Positions 32,990 through 40,866 of a stretch of 64,000 nt of DNA are shown here, piece after piece. Origin of the DNA: VRUE01 sp040879985 (lineage in GTDB: Bacteria > Actinomycetota > Thermoleophilia > Solirubrobacterales > 70-9); NCBI GenBank assembly GCA_040879985.1, contig JBBDJH010000016.1:195994-259993 (forward strand), in the 5' to 3' direction. Every line of letters starts with the position of its first letter. The stretch's first letter is position 1. The notes under the pieces are model-generated. The model searched no databases and was not told the DNA's origin. It worked only from the letters and a program-made list of their open reading frames with translations. A program made the translations under genes and the position numbers.

Positions 32990-33747
32990 GTGCCGAGGCC
33001 CGCCACCCGGCCCTCGCCGTGCGCCGGATGACCGTCTCCTACGGCTCGCGGCCGGCGCTCTGGGACGTCGACGCGACCTTTCCCGAGGGCGCCCTCTCGG
33101 CGATCGTCGGTCCCAACGGGGCCGGCAAGTCGACCCTGCTCAAGGCGGTCGTCGGCCTCGCCCCCAGCGACGCCGGCCAGGCGCTGATCGAGGGCCATCC
33201 CGCCCGCGCGGCGCTCGACCAGGTCGCTTACGTGCCGCAGCGCGACGCGATCGACTGGGACTTCCCGATCGGCGTCCGCGAAGTCGTCGAGATGGGCCGC
33301 TACCGGGCCGCCGGCTGGCTGCGCCGGATCCCCCGCGCCGATCGCGCGATCGTCGCCGAGGCGCTCGACCGGGTCGGCATGACGCCCTTCGCCGAGCGCC
33401 AGATCGGCGCCCTCTCGGGCGGCCAGCGCCAGCGCGTCTTCATCGCCCGGGCGCTCGCCCAGCGGGCGCCGCTGATGCTGCTCGACGAGCCGTTCGCCGG
33501 CGTTGACGCCCGCACCGAGGCCTCGCTGCTGGGGCTGCTGGGCGAGCTCGGCCGCGAGGGCGCCTCGATCGTCGTCGTCCACCACGACATCGGCAGGGTG
33601 CGCGCCCACTTCGACTGGGCGCTGCTGCTCAACGTCCGGACGATCGCCTGCGGCCCGGTCGCCGAGTCGCTCAGCCCGGCGCAGCTCAGCCGCGCCTACG
33701 GGGTCAGCCGCGAGGCGGCGGCGGAGGTCGGGGCGTGGCCTGGCTGA
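32986..33747 (+). CDS. Metal ABC transporter ATP-binding protein
   Basis: A 253-residue ATPase from GTG 32986, overlapping the previous stop by four bases. Longer reading upstream lies inside the substrate-binding gene. Walker A is GPNGAGKSTLLKAVVGL (about 42-58). Next come VAYVPQRDAIDWDFPI with the Q-loop, the signature LSGGQRQRV (about 144-152), Walker B LMLLDEPFAGVD (about 166-177) and H-loop HHD. The Q-loop with DWDFP and the EVVEMGRY block is typical of Mn/Zn/Fe ATPases (MntB/ZnuC). The next permease overlaps it by 13 bases. Confidence 0.92.
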   Translation: MSAEARHPALAVRRMTVSYGSRPALWDVDATFPEGALSAIVGPNGAGKSTLLKAVVGLAPSDAGQALIEGHPARAALDQVAYVPQRDAIDWDFPIGVREVVEMGRYRAAGWLRRIPRADRAIVAEALDRVGMTPFAERQIGALSGGQRQRVFIARALAQRAPLMLLDEPFAGVDARTEASLLGLLGELGREGASIVVVHHDIGRVRAHFDWALLLNVRTIACGPVAESLSPAQLSRAYGVSREAAAEVGAWPG

Positions 33748-34994
33748 TCGACCTGCTGCCGCTCAGCTACACCAACTCGGTGGTGCTGATCGGCGCGGTG
33801 ATCCTCGGCGTCGCCGCCGGCGTGCTGGGCGCCTTCGCGGTCTTCCGCGAGCGCAGCCTGGTCGGCGACGCGCTCGCCCACGCGACCCTGCCCGGCGTCT
33901 GCGTCGCCTTCCTCGCCAGCGGCGCCAAGGACGCCTCGACCCTGGCGATCGGCGCCGCCGCGGCGGGCCTGCTGGCGGCGGTCATGATCGTCGCGATCGA
34001 GCGCACCGGCCGGATCAGGCCCGACGCGGCGATCGGCGTCGTCCTCTCCGGCTTCTTCTCGCTCGGGATCGTCCTGCTCACCTACCTGGGCAACTACGGC
34101 AGCGCCAACCAGGCCGGCCTCGACAGCTACCTGTTCGGCCAGGCCGCCGGGCTGCTCGAGCGCGACCTGGTCACGATGGCGAGCCTCTGCGCCGTCTCGC
34201 TGGCCGCCGTCGCGCTCGCCTTCCGGCCGCTCAAGGCGACCCTCTTCGACCCCTCCTTCGCCGGCTCGGTGGGCCTGCCGGTGCGCGTCCTCGAGCTGGC
34301 GATGACGGCGCTGCTCGTCGTCGCGATCGTGATCGGCGTGCGCACGGTCGGCGCGATCCTGATGGTCGCGATGCTGATCGTCCCCGCCGTCGTCGCCCGC
34401 CAGCTCAGCGACCGGCTGGCGACCCTGCTGCCGATCGCAGCCCTGGTCGGCGCCGCGGTCGGGGCGACGGGAGCGCTGCTCTCCGAGTCGAGCGGCCTGC
34501 CGACCGGCCCCGTGATCGTCCTCGCCGGGTTCGTCGCGACGCTCGCGGCGGTCCTCTTCGCACCCCGCCGCGGGGTCGCCTGGCGGGCACGGCAGGCGCT
34601 GCGCGAGCGCCGCCGCGCCGGCGCCGAGGGGGTCCTGATCGACCTCGAGACCTCGCTCCACGCCGGCCCGCCGCCGACCGCGGAGGAGCTGGTGCTGGGC
34701 AGCGGCCGGGCGCCGTCCTCGGTCCGCCGTGCCCTGCGCGACCTCGACCGGGCCGGGATGCTCGAGCGCGACGGCGAGCGGATCTTCCTCTCCGAGTCGG
34801 GCGCGGCCGCCGCCCACGCGCTGCTGGCGCGGCGCGACCTCTGGGGGGCCTGGCTCGAGCACGGCTGGCGCCTCGACCTGCCCGACGCGCGCGAGCCGGA
34901 CCCCAGCGACCTGCGCGCCAGCCTCGGCGACGAGGCGGCCGACGAGCTGACCCGGCTCGCCGCCGCGGCGCCGCAACCGGGGGCGGAGGAATGA
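33735..34994 (+). CDS. Metal ABC transporter permease with C-terminal winged-helix domain
   Basis: A 419-residue protein from GTG 33735. Residues about 15-280 are a cluster-9 permease: about eight membrane segments with ERSLVGDALAHATLPG (about 35-50) and GAILMVAMLIVPAVVA. The remaining about 140 residues are soluble and acidic, with EELVLGSGRAPSSVRRALRDLDRAGMLERDGERIFLSESGAAAAHALLARRD-like order: a helix, a recognition-like helix and a wing, then a DtxR-like dimer helix. Permease plus metal-regulator-like helix-turn-helix is also known in Mn/Fe operons, but it is unusual next to a separate regulator. ATGA overlaps the second permease. Confidence 0.85.
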   Translation: MAWLIDLLPLSYTNSVVLIGAVILGVAAGVLGAFAVFRERSLVGDALAHATLPGVCVAFLASGAKDASTLAIGAAAAGLLAAVMIVAIERTGRIRPDAAIGVVLSGFFSLGIVLLTYLGNYGSANQAGLDSYLFGQAAGLLERDLVTMASLCAVSLAAVALAFRPLKATLFDPSFAGSVGLPVRVLELAMTALLVVAIVIGVRTVGAILMVAMLIVPAVVARQLSDRLATLLPIAALVGAAVGATGALLSESSGLPTGPVIVLAGFVATLAAVLFAPRRGVAWRARQALRERRRAGAEGVLIDLETSLHAGPPPTAEELVLGSGRAPSSVRRALRDLDRAGMLERDGERIFLSESGAAAAHALLARRDLWGAWLEHGWRLDLPDAREPDPSDLRASLGDEAADELTRLAAAAPQPGAEE

Positions 34995-35908
34995 GCGACG
35001 ACCTCTCGATCGTGCTCACCGCCGGCCTGGTGGCGAGCGCCTGCGGGCTGCTCGGCCCGTTCCTGATCCTGCGCCGCCAGGCACTGCTCTCCGACGCCGT
35101 CTCGCACGCCGTCCTGCCCGGCATCGTGCTCGTCTTCGTCCTCTTCGGGACGCGGGCGCCGCTGCCGGTGATCGCCGGCGCCGCCGTCTTCGCCGTCATC
35201 TGCGTGCTCGCGATCGAGGCGCTGCGCGGCACCGGGCTGCTCAAGGCCGACGCGGCGATCGCGCTCGTCTTCCCGGTCCTCTTCGCGCTCGGCGTGATCG
35301 GGATCAGCAGCTTCGCCTCCGGCGCCCACCTCGATCTCGACTCGACGATCTACGGCGAGATCGCCTTCACCCCGTTTCGCACCTGGGACGTGCTCGGGGT
35401 CGAGCTGGCCCGTTCGATCCCGCTGCTCGCCGCGGTCGGGCTGGCCAACGCGCTGCTGCTGGCGCTGCTCTGGAAGGAGCTCAAGGTGACGACCTTCGAC
35501 CCCGAGTACGCGCGGGTCAGCGGTTTCTCGCCGCTGCTCGTCTCCCGCCTGCTGCTGATCGCGGTCGCCGTCACCGCCGTGACCGCCTTCGAGTCGGTCG
35601 GCGCGATCCTCGTCGTCACGATGCTGATCGTCCCCGCGGCGACCGCCTACCTGCTGGTCGGCCGGCTGCCGGCCCTGATCGCGCTGACCCTGGCGATCGG
35701 CTGGCTCAGCGCCGTCGCCGGCCACGCCTCGGCGGTCGCGCTCGACGCCTCGATCGCCGGCGCGATGGGCCTGGTCGCGACCTGCTGCTTCTTCGTCGCG
35801 TTGCTGCTCTCGCCCCGCCACGGCCTGCTCGCGGTGGCGCTGAGCAGGGCGCGCGGCCGGCGCGCGGCGGCGCGGCGGCTGGGCGATCCGGCGGCGGCGC
35901 CAAGGTAG
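34991..35908 (+). CDS. Metal ABC transporter permease
   Basis: A 305-residue integral membrane protein starting at the ATG within ATGA at 34991. About eight or nine membrane segments are seen. RRQALLSDAVSHAVLPGIVL (about 28-47) is the conserved loop between segments and FESVGAILVVTMLIVPAATA (about 200-219) is the permease motif. It lacks the winged-helix tail of the partner permease, so a heterodimer is likely. Together with the ATPase and lipoprotein it makes a complete transporter. Confidence 0.9.
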   Translation: MSDDLSIVLTAGLVASACGLLGPFLILRRQALLSDAVSHAVLPGIVLVFVLFGTRAPLPVIAGAAVFAVICVLAIEALRGTGLLKADAAIALVFPVLFALGVIGISSFASGAHLDLDSTIYGEIAFTPFRTWDVLGVELARSIPLLAAVGLANALLLALLWKELKVTTFDPEYARVSGFSPLLVSRLLLIAVAVTAVTAFESVGAILVVTMLIVPAATAYLLVGRLPALIALTLAIGWLSAVAGHASAVALDASIAGAMGLVATCCFFVALLLSPRHGLLAVALSRARGRRAAARRLGDPAAAPR

Positions 35909-35918
35909 GCTCCCGGGA

Positions 35919-36281
35919 GTGTCCCTGGCCGACGACTTCCAGCAGGTGCTCGACTCGCTGCCGCCCGACTGGACCGACCTCGAGGTCGATCTGCGGATCG
36001 AGGACGAGAGCCTCTACGTCGATACGGCGGTGGCGCTGAGCCAGGTCAACGCCCAGCCCTACTCGCAAGCCGATTGGCACTGGCGGCTGCTCGTCGCGCA
36101 CGGCTTCGGCCACGCGGCGGCGGCGCAGAGCGTCGCCGGGGTGCTGGCGAAGCTCGACGCCGAAGGGGTGCGCGGCGAGATGCAGGTCCGCGAGGTGCGC
36201 GAGGGGCGCTCCGAGGTCGTGCAGATGTGGGGCCGGCCGGAGAGCGTCCGCGAGGAGTTCCGCCAGCGCCGTTCGATCTAG
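35919..36281 (+). CDS. Hypothetical small protein
   Basis: A 120-residue acidic soluble protein from GTG 35919, ten bases after the second permease. It contains FQQVLDSLPPDWTDLEVDLRIED, SQADWHWRLLVAHGFGHAAAAQS and QMWGRPESVREEFRQRRS. No catalytic motif or membrane segment is evident and I cannot name a family. Its TAG shares its last base with the GTG of the next gene, so the two are translated together. Neither has to be linked to metal uptake. Confidence 0.6.
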   Translation: MSLADDFQQVLDSLPPDWTDLEVDLRIEDESLYVDTAVALSQVNAQPYSQADWHWRLLVAHGFGHAAAAQSVAGVLAKLDAEGVRGEMQVREVREGRSEVVQMWGRPESVREEFRQRRSI

Positions 36282-36607
36282 TGGCCCGCGTGGTCGCTGT
36301 CGCGGCGGACCTGCTGCTCGGCAGCAAGGTCGAGGCGATGCTGGGCGCCGCCGGGCACGAGGTGACTCTGGCGCCGGAGCTCGCCGAGGCGCCCCTGGAC
36401 GGAGCCGAGCTGATCGTCGCCGACCTCGACGGGGCGGACCCGGAGGCGCTGGCCGCGCTCGGCGTCCCGGTGCTCGGCTACTACTCGCACGTCGAGGTCG
36501 AGACCAAGCGGGCCGCCGACGCCGCCGGCATCGACCTGGCCGTGCCGCGCTCGCGGATGGCGCGGGAACTGCCGCAGCTCGTCGAGGGCCTGCTCGGCTC
36601 CCCCTAG
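36281..36607 (+). CDS. Hypothetical receiver-like small protein
   Basis: A 108-residue protein from GTG 36281. Alternating strands and helices (VVAVAADLLLG, ELIVADLDG, VPVLGYYSH) resemble a CheY-like receiver fold. The expected phosphoacceptor Asp could be in VADLDG, and the Thr/Ser and Lys positions are changed (YYSH, LAVPRSR), so it may be a pseudo-receiver. It overlaps the preceding stop by one base and ends four bases into the convergent substrate-binding protein gene. Confidence 0.55.
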   Translation: MARVVAVAADLLLGSKVEAMLGAAGHEVTLAPELAEAPLDGAELIVADLDGADPEALAALGVPVLGYYSHVEVETKRAADAAGIDLAVPRSRMARELPQLVEGLLGSP

Positions 36608-37578
36608 TCGCCCTGCCCGGGTTGCCCGAGCAGGAAGGCGTCCTGCACGTCCAGCGGTTGCTCGAGCAGGCCGTAATCGAGGTCCCAGGCCACCCACTCC
36701 TCGAGCACCTCCCGATCGAAGCGGGCCGGGCGGAGGTCGGGCCGCAGGACGCGCAGCTGCGCCGCCTGGTCGGCCCGGTCGAGCGAGGGGACGGCGGCGA
36801 GCAGGGCGTCCAGCGCCGCAGCCGGGCGCTCGTAGGCGAGCTCGTAGCCGCGGCTGGTCGCGGCGACGATCGCCTCGACCAGCTCCGGGTCGCGCTCGAC
36901 CGTCTCGCGCGCCGCGCCGAGGACCAGCTCGGGGTAGGGCGGGGCGCCGAAGCGGTCGACCTTGAAGACGCGGGTCGGGACCCCCCGCCGGCGCAGCGCG
37001 ATGCCCTCGGAGTTCCAGAACGCGGTCACGGCGTCGACCTTGCCGGCGGCCAGCGTGGCGACCGCGTTGAAGCCGATCGTGACCCGCCCGACCTTGGCGG
37101 GCTCGCCGCCGTCGGCGCTCACCTCGGAGTCGACCAGCGCTTCGTCGGAGGGCAGGCCGGTGACGCCGACGGTGCCGCCCTCGAGGTCGCGCGGGCGCCG
37201 CACCGGGCCGTCGCGGCGGGAAATGATCGCCGCCAGCGGGCGCTGCACGATCGGCATCGCGCCGACCACGTCGAGGCCGCGCTCGCGGGCGATTCCGAGG
37301 TCGTGGATGTCGAGCACCGCGAAGTCGGTGCGACCCGCCGCGAGCAGCTTCGGCGCGTCGGTCGAGTCGCCCGGCTGGCGGATCTCCAGCTCGATCCCGG
37401 CCTCGCGGTAGAAGCCCTGGCGCTGCGCCGCGTAGATCCCAGAGTGGGCCGCGTTGGGGACGAAATCGAGCACGAGCGTCACGCCTTTCGGCGCGCCCGG
37501 TTCCGCGCCGTCCCCGCCGCAACCGGCCGCGCCGGCGAGCAGCAGGACGGCCGCCAGCAGCGCGGCAGCTCGTCTCAT
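36604..37578 (-). CDS. ABC transporter substrate-binding lipoprotein (NMT1/ThiY/SsuA type)
   Basis: A 324-residue protein from ATG 37578. The signal peptide ends LLLAGAAGC (lipobox). VTLVLDFVPNAAHSGIYAAQRQGFYREAGIE and GRTDFAVLDIHDLGIARERGLDVV follow. This NMT1/THI5-like pattern binds thiamine pyrimidine precursors, sulfonates or nitrate. GFNAVATLAAGKVDAVTAFWNSEG is another conserved block. No permease or ATPase genes are next to it, so it must work with components encoded elsewhere. Ligand identity is not predictable from the sequence alone. Confidence 0.82.
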   Translation of the reverse strand: MRRAAALLAAVLLLAGAAGCGGDGAEPGAPKGVTLVLDFVPNAAHSGIYAAQRQGFYREAGIELEIRQPGDSTDAPKLLAAGRTDFAVLDIHDLGIARERGLDVVGAMPIVQRPLAAIISRRDGPVRRPRDLEGGTVGVTGLPSDEALVDSEVSADGGEPAKVGRVTIGFNAVATLAAGKVDAVTAFWNSEGIALRRRGVPTRVFKVDRFGAPPYPELVLGAARETVERDPELVEAIVAATSRGYELAYERPAAALDALLAAVPSLDRADQAAQLRVLRPDLRPARFDREVLEEWVAWDLDYGLLEQPLDVQDAFLLGQPGQGD

Positions 37579-37668
37579 TCGACGAGGAAAACTATTCGAT
37601 CCCCATTCCGGTTACACTCCCGCCCCGAAACGGACTTTGGGAACCGGGAACTAGAGGAGGCGTAACTA

Positions 37669-38433
37669 GTGCAGCAACGAGGAATCGCGGCATATCTCGC
37701 CGAGCTGATCGGCACTTTCCTGCTGGTGTTCTTCATCGTCAGCGTGGTGGTGCTTTTCGTCGCCACCGGCAATCAGGCCCAGTTCGGCTCGGACTTCGCC
37801 GTCGTCGGCCTCGTTCACGCCTTCCTGCTGTTCGGGCTGATCGTGATGTTCGGCGTCGTCAGCGGCGGCCATTTCAACCCCGCCGTCACCCTGGCCGCCG
37901 CCGCGATCAAGCGGATCGCCCCGATCGACGCGGTGATCTACATGCTCGCCCAGCTCTCCGGCGGCGTGCTCGGCGCGCTGCTCGCCAAGGGCCTGCTGGT
38001 CGACGAGGGTAGGGCGACGAATTACGCCGCCGCCCAGGTCAGCGGCCTGCTCGGCGGCAACCTGCAGGGCATGATCATCGAGGGGATCGGCACCTTCTGC
38101 CTCGTCCTCGTGATCCTCGCCGCGGTCTACTCGGCGAAGAGCGTCAAGGACTGGGCGCCGCTGGCGATCGGCACCACGCTCGGCTTCATCGTCATGGTCG
38201 GCGGCCCGCTCACCGGCGGCGCCTTCAACCCGGCCCGCTGGTTCGGCCCCGCCCTGGTCAGCGGCGAGTGGGGCGCCGTCTGGCCCTACCTGCTCGGCCC
38301 GATCGTCGGCGCGCTGCTGGCCGCCGCGGTCTACAAGTTCGTGCTCGAGCCCGGCGGAGCCGCGCCGACCGAACCGCCGGAGCGGGTCAAGCCGCCCCTC
38401 GCGCCGAAGCCCGGCGCCGGCAGCGCCGCCTGA
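37669..38433 (+). CDS. MIP family aquaporin/glycerol channel
   Basis: A 254-residue channel from GTG 37669, preceded by AGAGGAGG. It has six membrane segments and the two half-helix motifs GGHFNPAVT (about 65-73) and GGAFNPARW (about 183-191), spaced as usual. The positions around the selectivity filter appear small or aromatic and allow neither a pure aquaporin nor glyceroporin call. The C-terminal about 30 residues are Pro-rich and cytoplasmic. It is monocistronic; a hairpin follows at 38457-38485. Confidence 0.9.
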   Translation: MQQRGIAAYLAELIGTFLLVFFIVSVVVLFVATGNQAQFGSDFAVVGLVHAFLLFGLIVMFGVVSGGHFNPAVTLAAAAIKRIAPIDAVIYMLAQLSGGVLGALLAKGLLVDEGRATNYAAAQVSGLLGGNLQGMIIEGIGTFCLVLVILAAVYSAKSVKDWAPLAIGTTLGFIVMVGGPLTGGAFNPARWFGPALVSGEWGAVWPYLLGPIVGALLAAAVYKFVLEPGGAAPTEPPERVKPPLAPKPGAGSAA

Positions 38434-38456
38434 GCGGCAGCATCCTCTAGCCGCGA

Positions 38457-38485
38457 CGCCGCCGGGCCGTCCAGGCCCGGCGGCG
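38457..38485 (+). terminator. 12-bp GC-rich hairpin after the aquaporin gene
   Basis: CGCCGCCGGGCC (38457-38468) and GGCCCGGCGGCG (38474-38485) pair perfectly around GTCCA. It starts 24 bases after the aquaporin stop and ends 25 bases before the FO synthase start. There is no U-tract. Confidence 0.65.
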
Positions 38486-38510
38486 GCATGCTTGCAGTAG
38501 CTTGGGCGGC

Positions 38511-40826
38511 GTGCGCCGGATCACCTTCTCGCGGAACTACACGCTCTCCCTCTCCCGCACCTGCCAGTGCTACTGCAAGTACTGCGCCTTCGCGACCCGC
38601 AAAGCCCATATCCACGCTCCCGAGCAGGTCGAGCGGCAGCTCGACGAGGCGGCGCGGCGCAACGCCAAGGAGCTCTTGGTGCTCACGGGGGAGCGGCCCG
38701 AGGTCAACCCGGCGGTCGCGGCGAAGCTCGCCGGGTGGGGCCACGACGACTTCACCTCCTACGTCGTCTGGAGCTGCGAACGCGCGCTCGAGCGCGGCAT
38801 CCTGCCGCACACGAACATCGGCGTGCTCAGCCATGAGGATCTGGCTCGGCTGCGCGAGGTGACGGCCTCGCAGGGGCTGATGCTGGAGTCGGCCTCGGAG
38901 CGCCTGATGGACACGGTCCACGCCGGCTCTCCGACCAAGCACCCGGCCAAGCGGCTGGCGACGATCGAGGCCGCGGGCGAGCTGAGGATCCCCTTTACCA
39001 GCGGGATCCTCGTTGGCATCGGAGAGACCGGGGATGAGCAGGTCGAATCCCTGGAAGCTCTCGCCGACCTCCACCGCGAGTACGGCCACCTGCAGGAGAT
39101 CATCCTGCAGAACTTCGTGCCGCATCCGCGTTACTACGGCGAGGAGGTGGCGGATATCGCGGATGCGGCTTCGCGTGAGAGGTGGGGGGGCGATGGGGGT
39201 GTCCCTCCGCTTGCTGGGTTTTTCGCCGGGGACGCTGGGCTCCCGTCCGAGGGCGTGGTTGGGGCGAAAAACAGGACGCCGCTGCGCGGAGGGACACCCC
39301 CATCACCCCCTGCGCAGCTTGAAGCCCCTGAGTGGGCAAGTCCGGTCTCCGTCGAGGACATCAAGCGGTTGATTCGGGAGTGCAAACGGTTGATGCCGGA
39401 TGTGGGCGTGCAGGTGCCGCCGAATCTTTCCGATAGCTGGGCGGAGCTGGTGGAGGCTGGGGCGACCGATCTGGGTGGGCTTTCGGCGAACGGGGACCAC
39501 ATTTCGCCCGAGGAGCCGTTTCCGAGCCCGCACCAGGTGAGGAAGGAGCTGGCGCCGCGTGGCTATGCCCTGACCGAGCGTCTCTGCGTCTATCCGCAAT
39601 ACATGGACGTGGAGTGGATGGAGCAGGGGGTGCTTGACGTGATCAAGCTGAAGTACTGGAGCTTCATTCCGCGTCGGGGGTCGGGGCGGCGCGGTGGGGA
39701 GGCGATCGACTCGAAGCTGGCGCCGCTCGCGATCGAGAAGGGGCGGGATGGGGTCGAGCTGAGCGAGGATGAGCTGACGGCGCTGTTCGCCGAGACTCGG
39801 CCCGGGGTGATCGAGGAGATGCGGGTCGCGGCCGATGAGCTGCGCCGGGAGCTGGCGGGGGAGACCGCGACCTTCGTCGTCAACCGCAACATCAACTTCA
39901 CCAACATCTGCGTCGTCGGCTGCGCCTTCTGCGGCTTCGGCCAGGGCAGGCGCTCGCCCGACGCCTACGAGGTCTCCGAGGAGGAGTTCGCGGCGCGGAT
40001 CGGCGAGGCGGTCGAGTTCGGCGCCACCGAGATCTGCATGCAGGGCGGCATCCACCCCGACCTGACCCTGGAGGAGTACGGCAGGTGGCTGCGCCTGGCC
40101 AAGGACGTGGCGCCGCAGCTGCACCTGCACGCCTACTCGCCGATGGAGGTCGACTACATGTGCGAGCGCTCCGGCAAGCCGCCGGGCGAGGTCTTCGAGT
40201 ACCTGCTCGAGTGCGGGCTCGGCTCGACCCCCGGCACCGCCGCCGAGGTGCTCGACGACGGCGTCCGCCAGCGGATCTCGCCCAACAAGCTGCCGGCCGA
40301 CCGCTGGGTCGAGATCGTCGAAGCCTCCCACCGCGCCGGGCTGCGCTCGACCTCGACGGTGATGTTCGGCCACATCGAGGAGCCGCGCGAGCTGGCCCGC
40401 CACATGCGGGTCGTGCGGGCGCTGCAGGAGCGCACCGGCGGGATCACCGAGTTCGTGCCGCTCAGCTTCATCCCCTTCAACACGATGCTCGGCCGCACCC
40501 ACGGCATCGAGGAGATCTCGGCCGCGGAGAACCTCAAGCACACCGCCGCCTTCCGGCTCGCGCTCGGCCGGACGATCCCCAACCTGCAGGCGAGCTGGGT
40601 GAAGATGGGCCTCGAGGCGGCGACCGAGGCGCTGCGCTGGGGCGTCAACGACCTCGGCGGCACGCTGATGGAGGAGAACATCTCCCGCATGGCCGGCTCC
40701 CAGCACGGCGTGCGGCTCGAGCCCGAGCAGCTGATCGAGGCCGCCCGCGCCGCCGGCCGCGAGCCGGCCCAGCGCACGACGCTCTACGAGGTCGTCGAGT
40801 CATATCCAGCTTCCGCTGTGCCGTAG
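38511..40826 (+). CDS. fbiC: FO synthase, fused CofG-CofH (FbiC-type), with an inserted low-complexity segment
   Basis: A 771-residue bifunctional radical-SAM enzyme that makes the deazaflavin FO from a pyrimidine precursor and tyrosine. GTG 38511 gives VRRITFSRNY; a TTG nine bases upstream is less likely. The N-terminal CofG part has its Cys-x3-Cys-x2-Cys in CQCYCKYC (about 18-25). The CofH part has CVVGCAFC (about 466-473) and QGGIHPDLTLEEYG. Between NFVPHPRYYGEEVADIADAA and EWASPVSVEDIKRLI lie about 42 extra Gly/Pro-rich residues (about 226-267) encoded by a DNA palindrome at 39186-39310. The insert keeps the frame. Convergent with cofE. Confidence 0.93.
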   Translation: MRRITFSRNYTLSLSRTCQCYCKYCAFATRKAHIHAPEQVERQLDEAARRNAKELLVLTGERPEVNPAVAAKLAGWGHDDFTSYVVWSCERALERGILPHTNIGVLSHEDLARLREVTASQGLMLESASERLMDTVHAGSPTKHPAKRLATIEAAGELRIPFTSGILVGIGETGDEQVESLEALADLHREYGHLQEIILQNFVPHPRYYGEEVADIADAASRERWGGDGGVPPLAGFFAGDAGLPSEGVVGAKNRTPLRGGTPPSPPAQLEAPEWASPVSVEDIKRLIRECKRLMPDVGVQVPPNLSDSWAELVEAGATDLGGLSANGDHISPEEPFPSPHQVRKELAPRGYALTERLCVYPQYMDVEWMEQGVLDVIKLKYWSFIPRRGSGRRGGEAIDSKLAPLAIEKGRDGVELSEDELTALFAETRPGVIEEMRVAADELRRELAGETATFVVNRNINFTNICVVGCAFCGFGQGRRSPDAYEVSEEEFAARIGEAVEFGATEICMQGGIHPDLTLEEYGRWLRLAKDVAPQLHLHAYSPMEVDYMCERSGKPPGEVFEYLLECGLGSTPGTAAEVLDDGVRQRISPNKLPADRWVEIVEASHRAGLRSTSTVMFGHIEEPRELARHMRVVRALQERTGGITEFVPLSFIPFNTMLGRTHGIEEISAAENLKHTAAFRLALGRTIPNLQASWVKMGLEAATEALRWGVNDLGGTLMEENISRMAGSQHGVRLEPEQLIEAARAAGREPAQRTTLYEVVESYPASAVP
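39186..39310. repeat. In-frame palindromic element inside the FO synthase gene
   Basis: The outer arms at 39186-39210 and 39286-39310 are complementary at 24 of 25 bases (left arm includes GATGGGGGTGTCCCTCCGC). Inner arms GTTTTTCGCC (39218-39227) and GGCGAAAAAC (39263-39272) also pair. The 125-bp element is absent from the usual FO synthase layout as I know it, and adds about 42 residues between two conserved blocks of the CofG domain. The arms could form a long hairpin in DNA or mRNA. Confidence 0.75.
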
Positions 40827-40866
40827 CCCCGTATAGGAGGGGAAAGGAACAGCGGAACCTGGTTTT
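40806..40866 (+). terminator. Terminator between FO synthase and cofE genes
   Basis: Arms at 40806-40822 and 40846-40862 pair at 15 of 17 positions (CCAGCTTCCGCTGTGCC, with GGAACAGCGGAACCTGG), followed by TTTT at 40863-40866. The left arm overlaps the last codons of the FO synthase gene. It would serve the plus-strand gene, and perhaps both converging genes. Confidence 0.65.
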
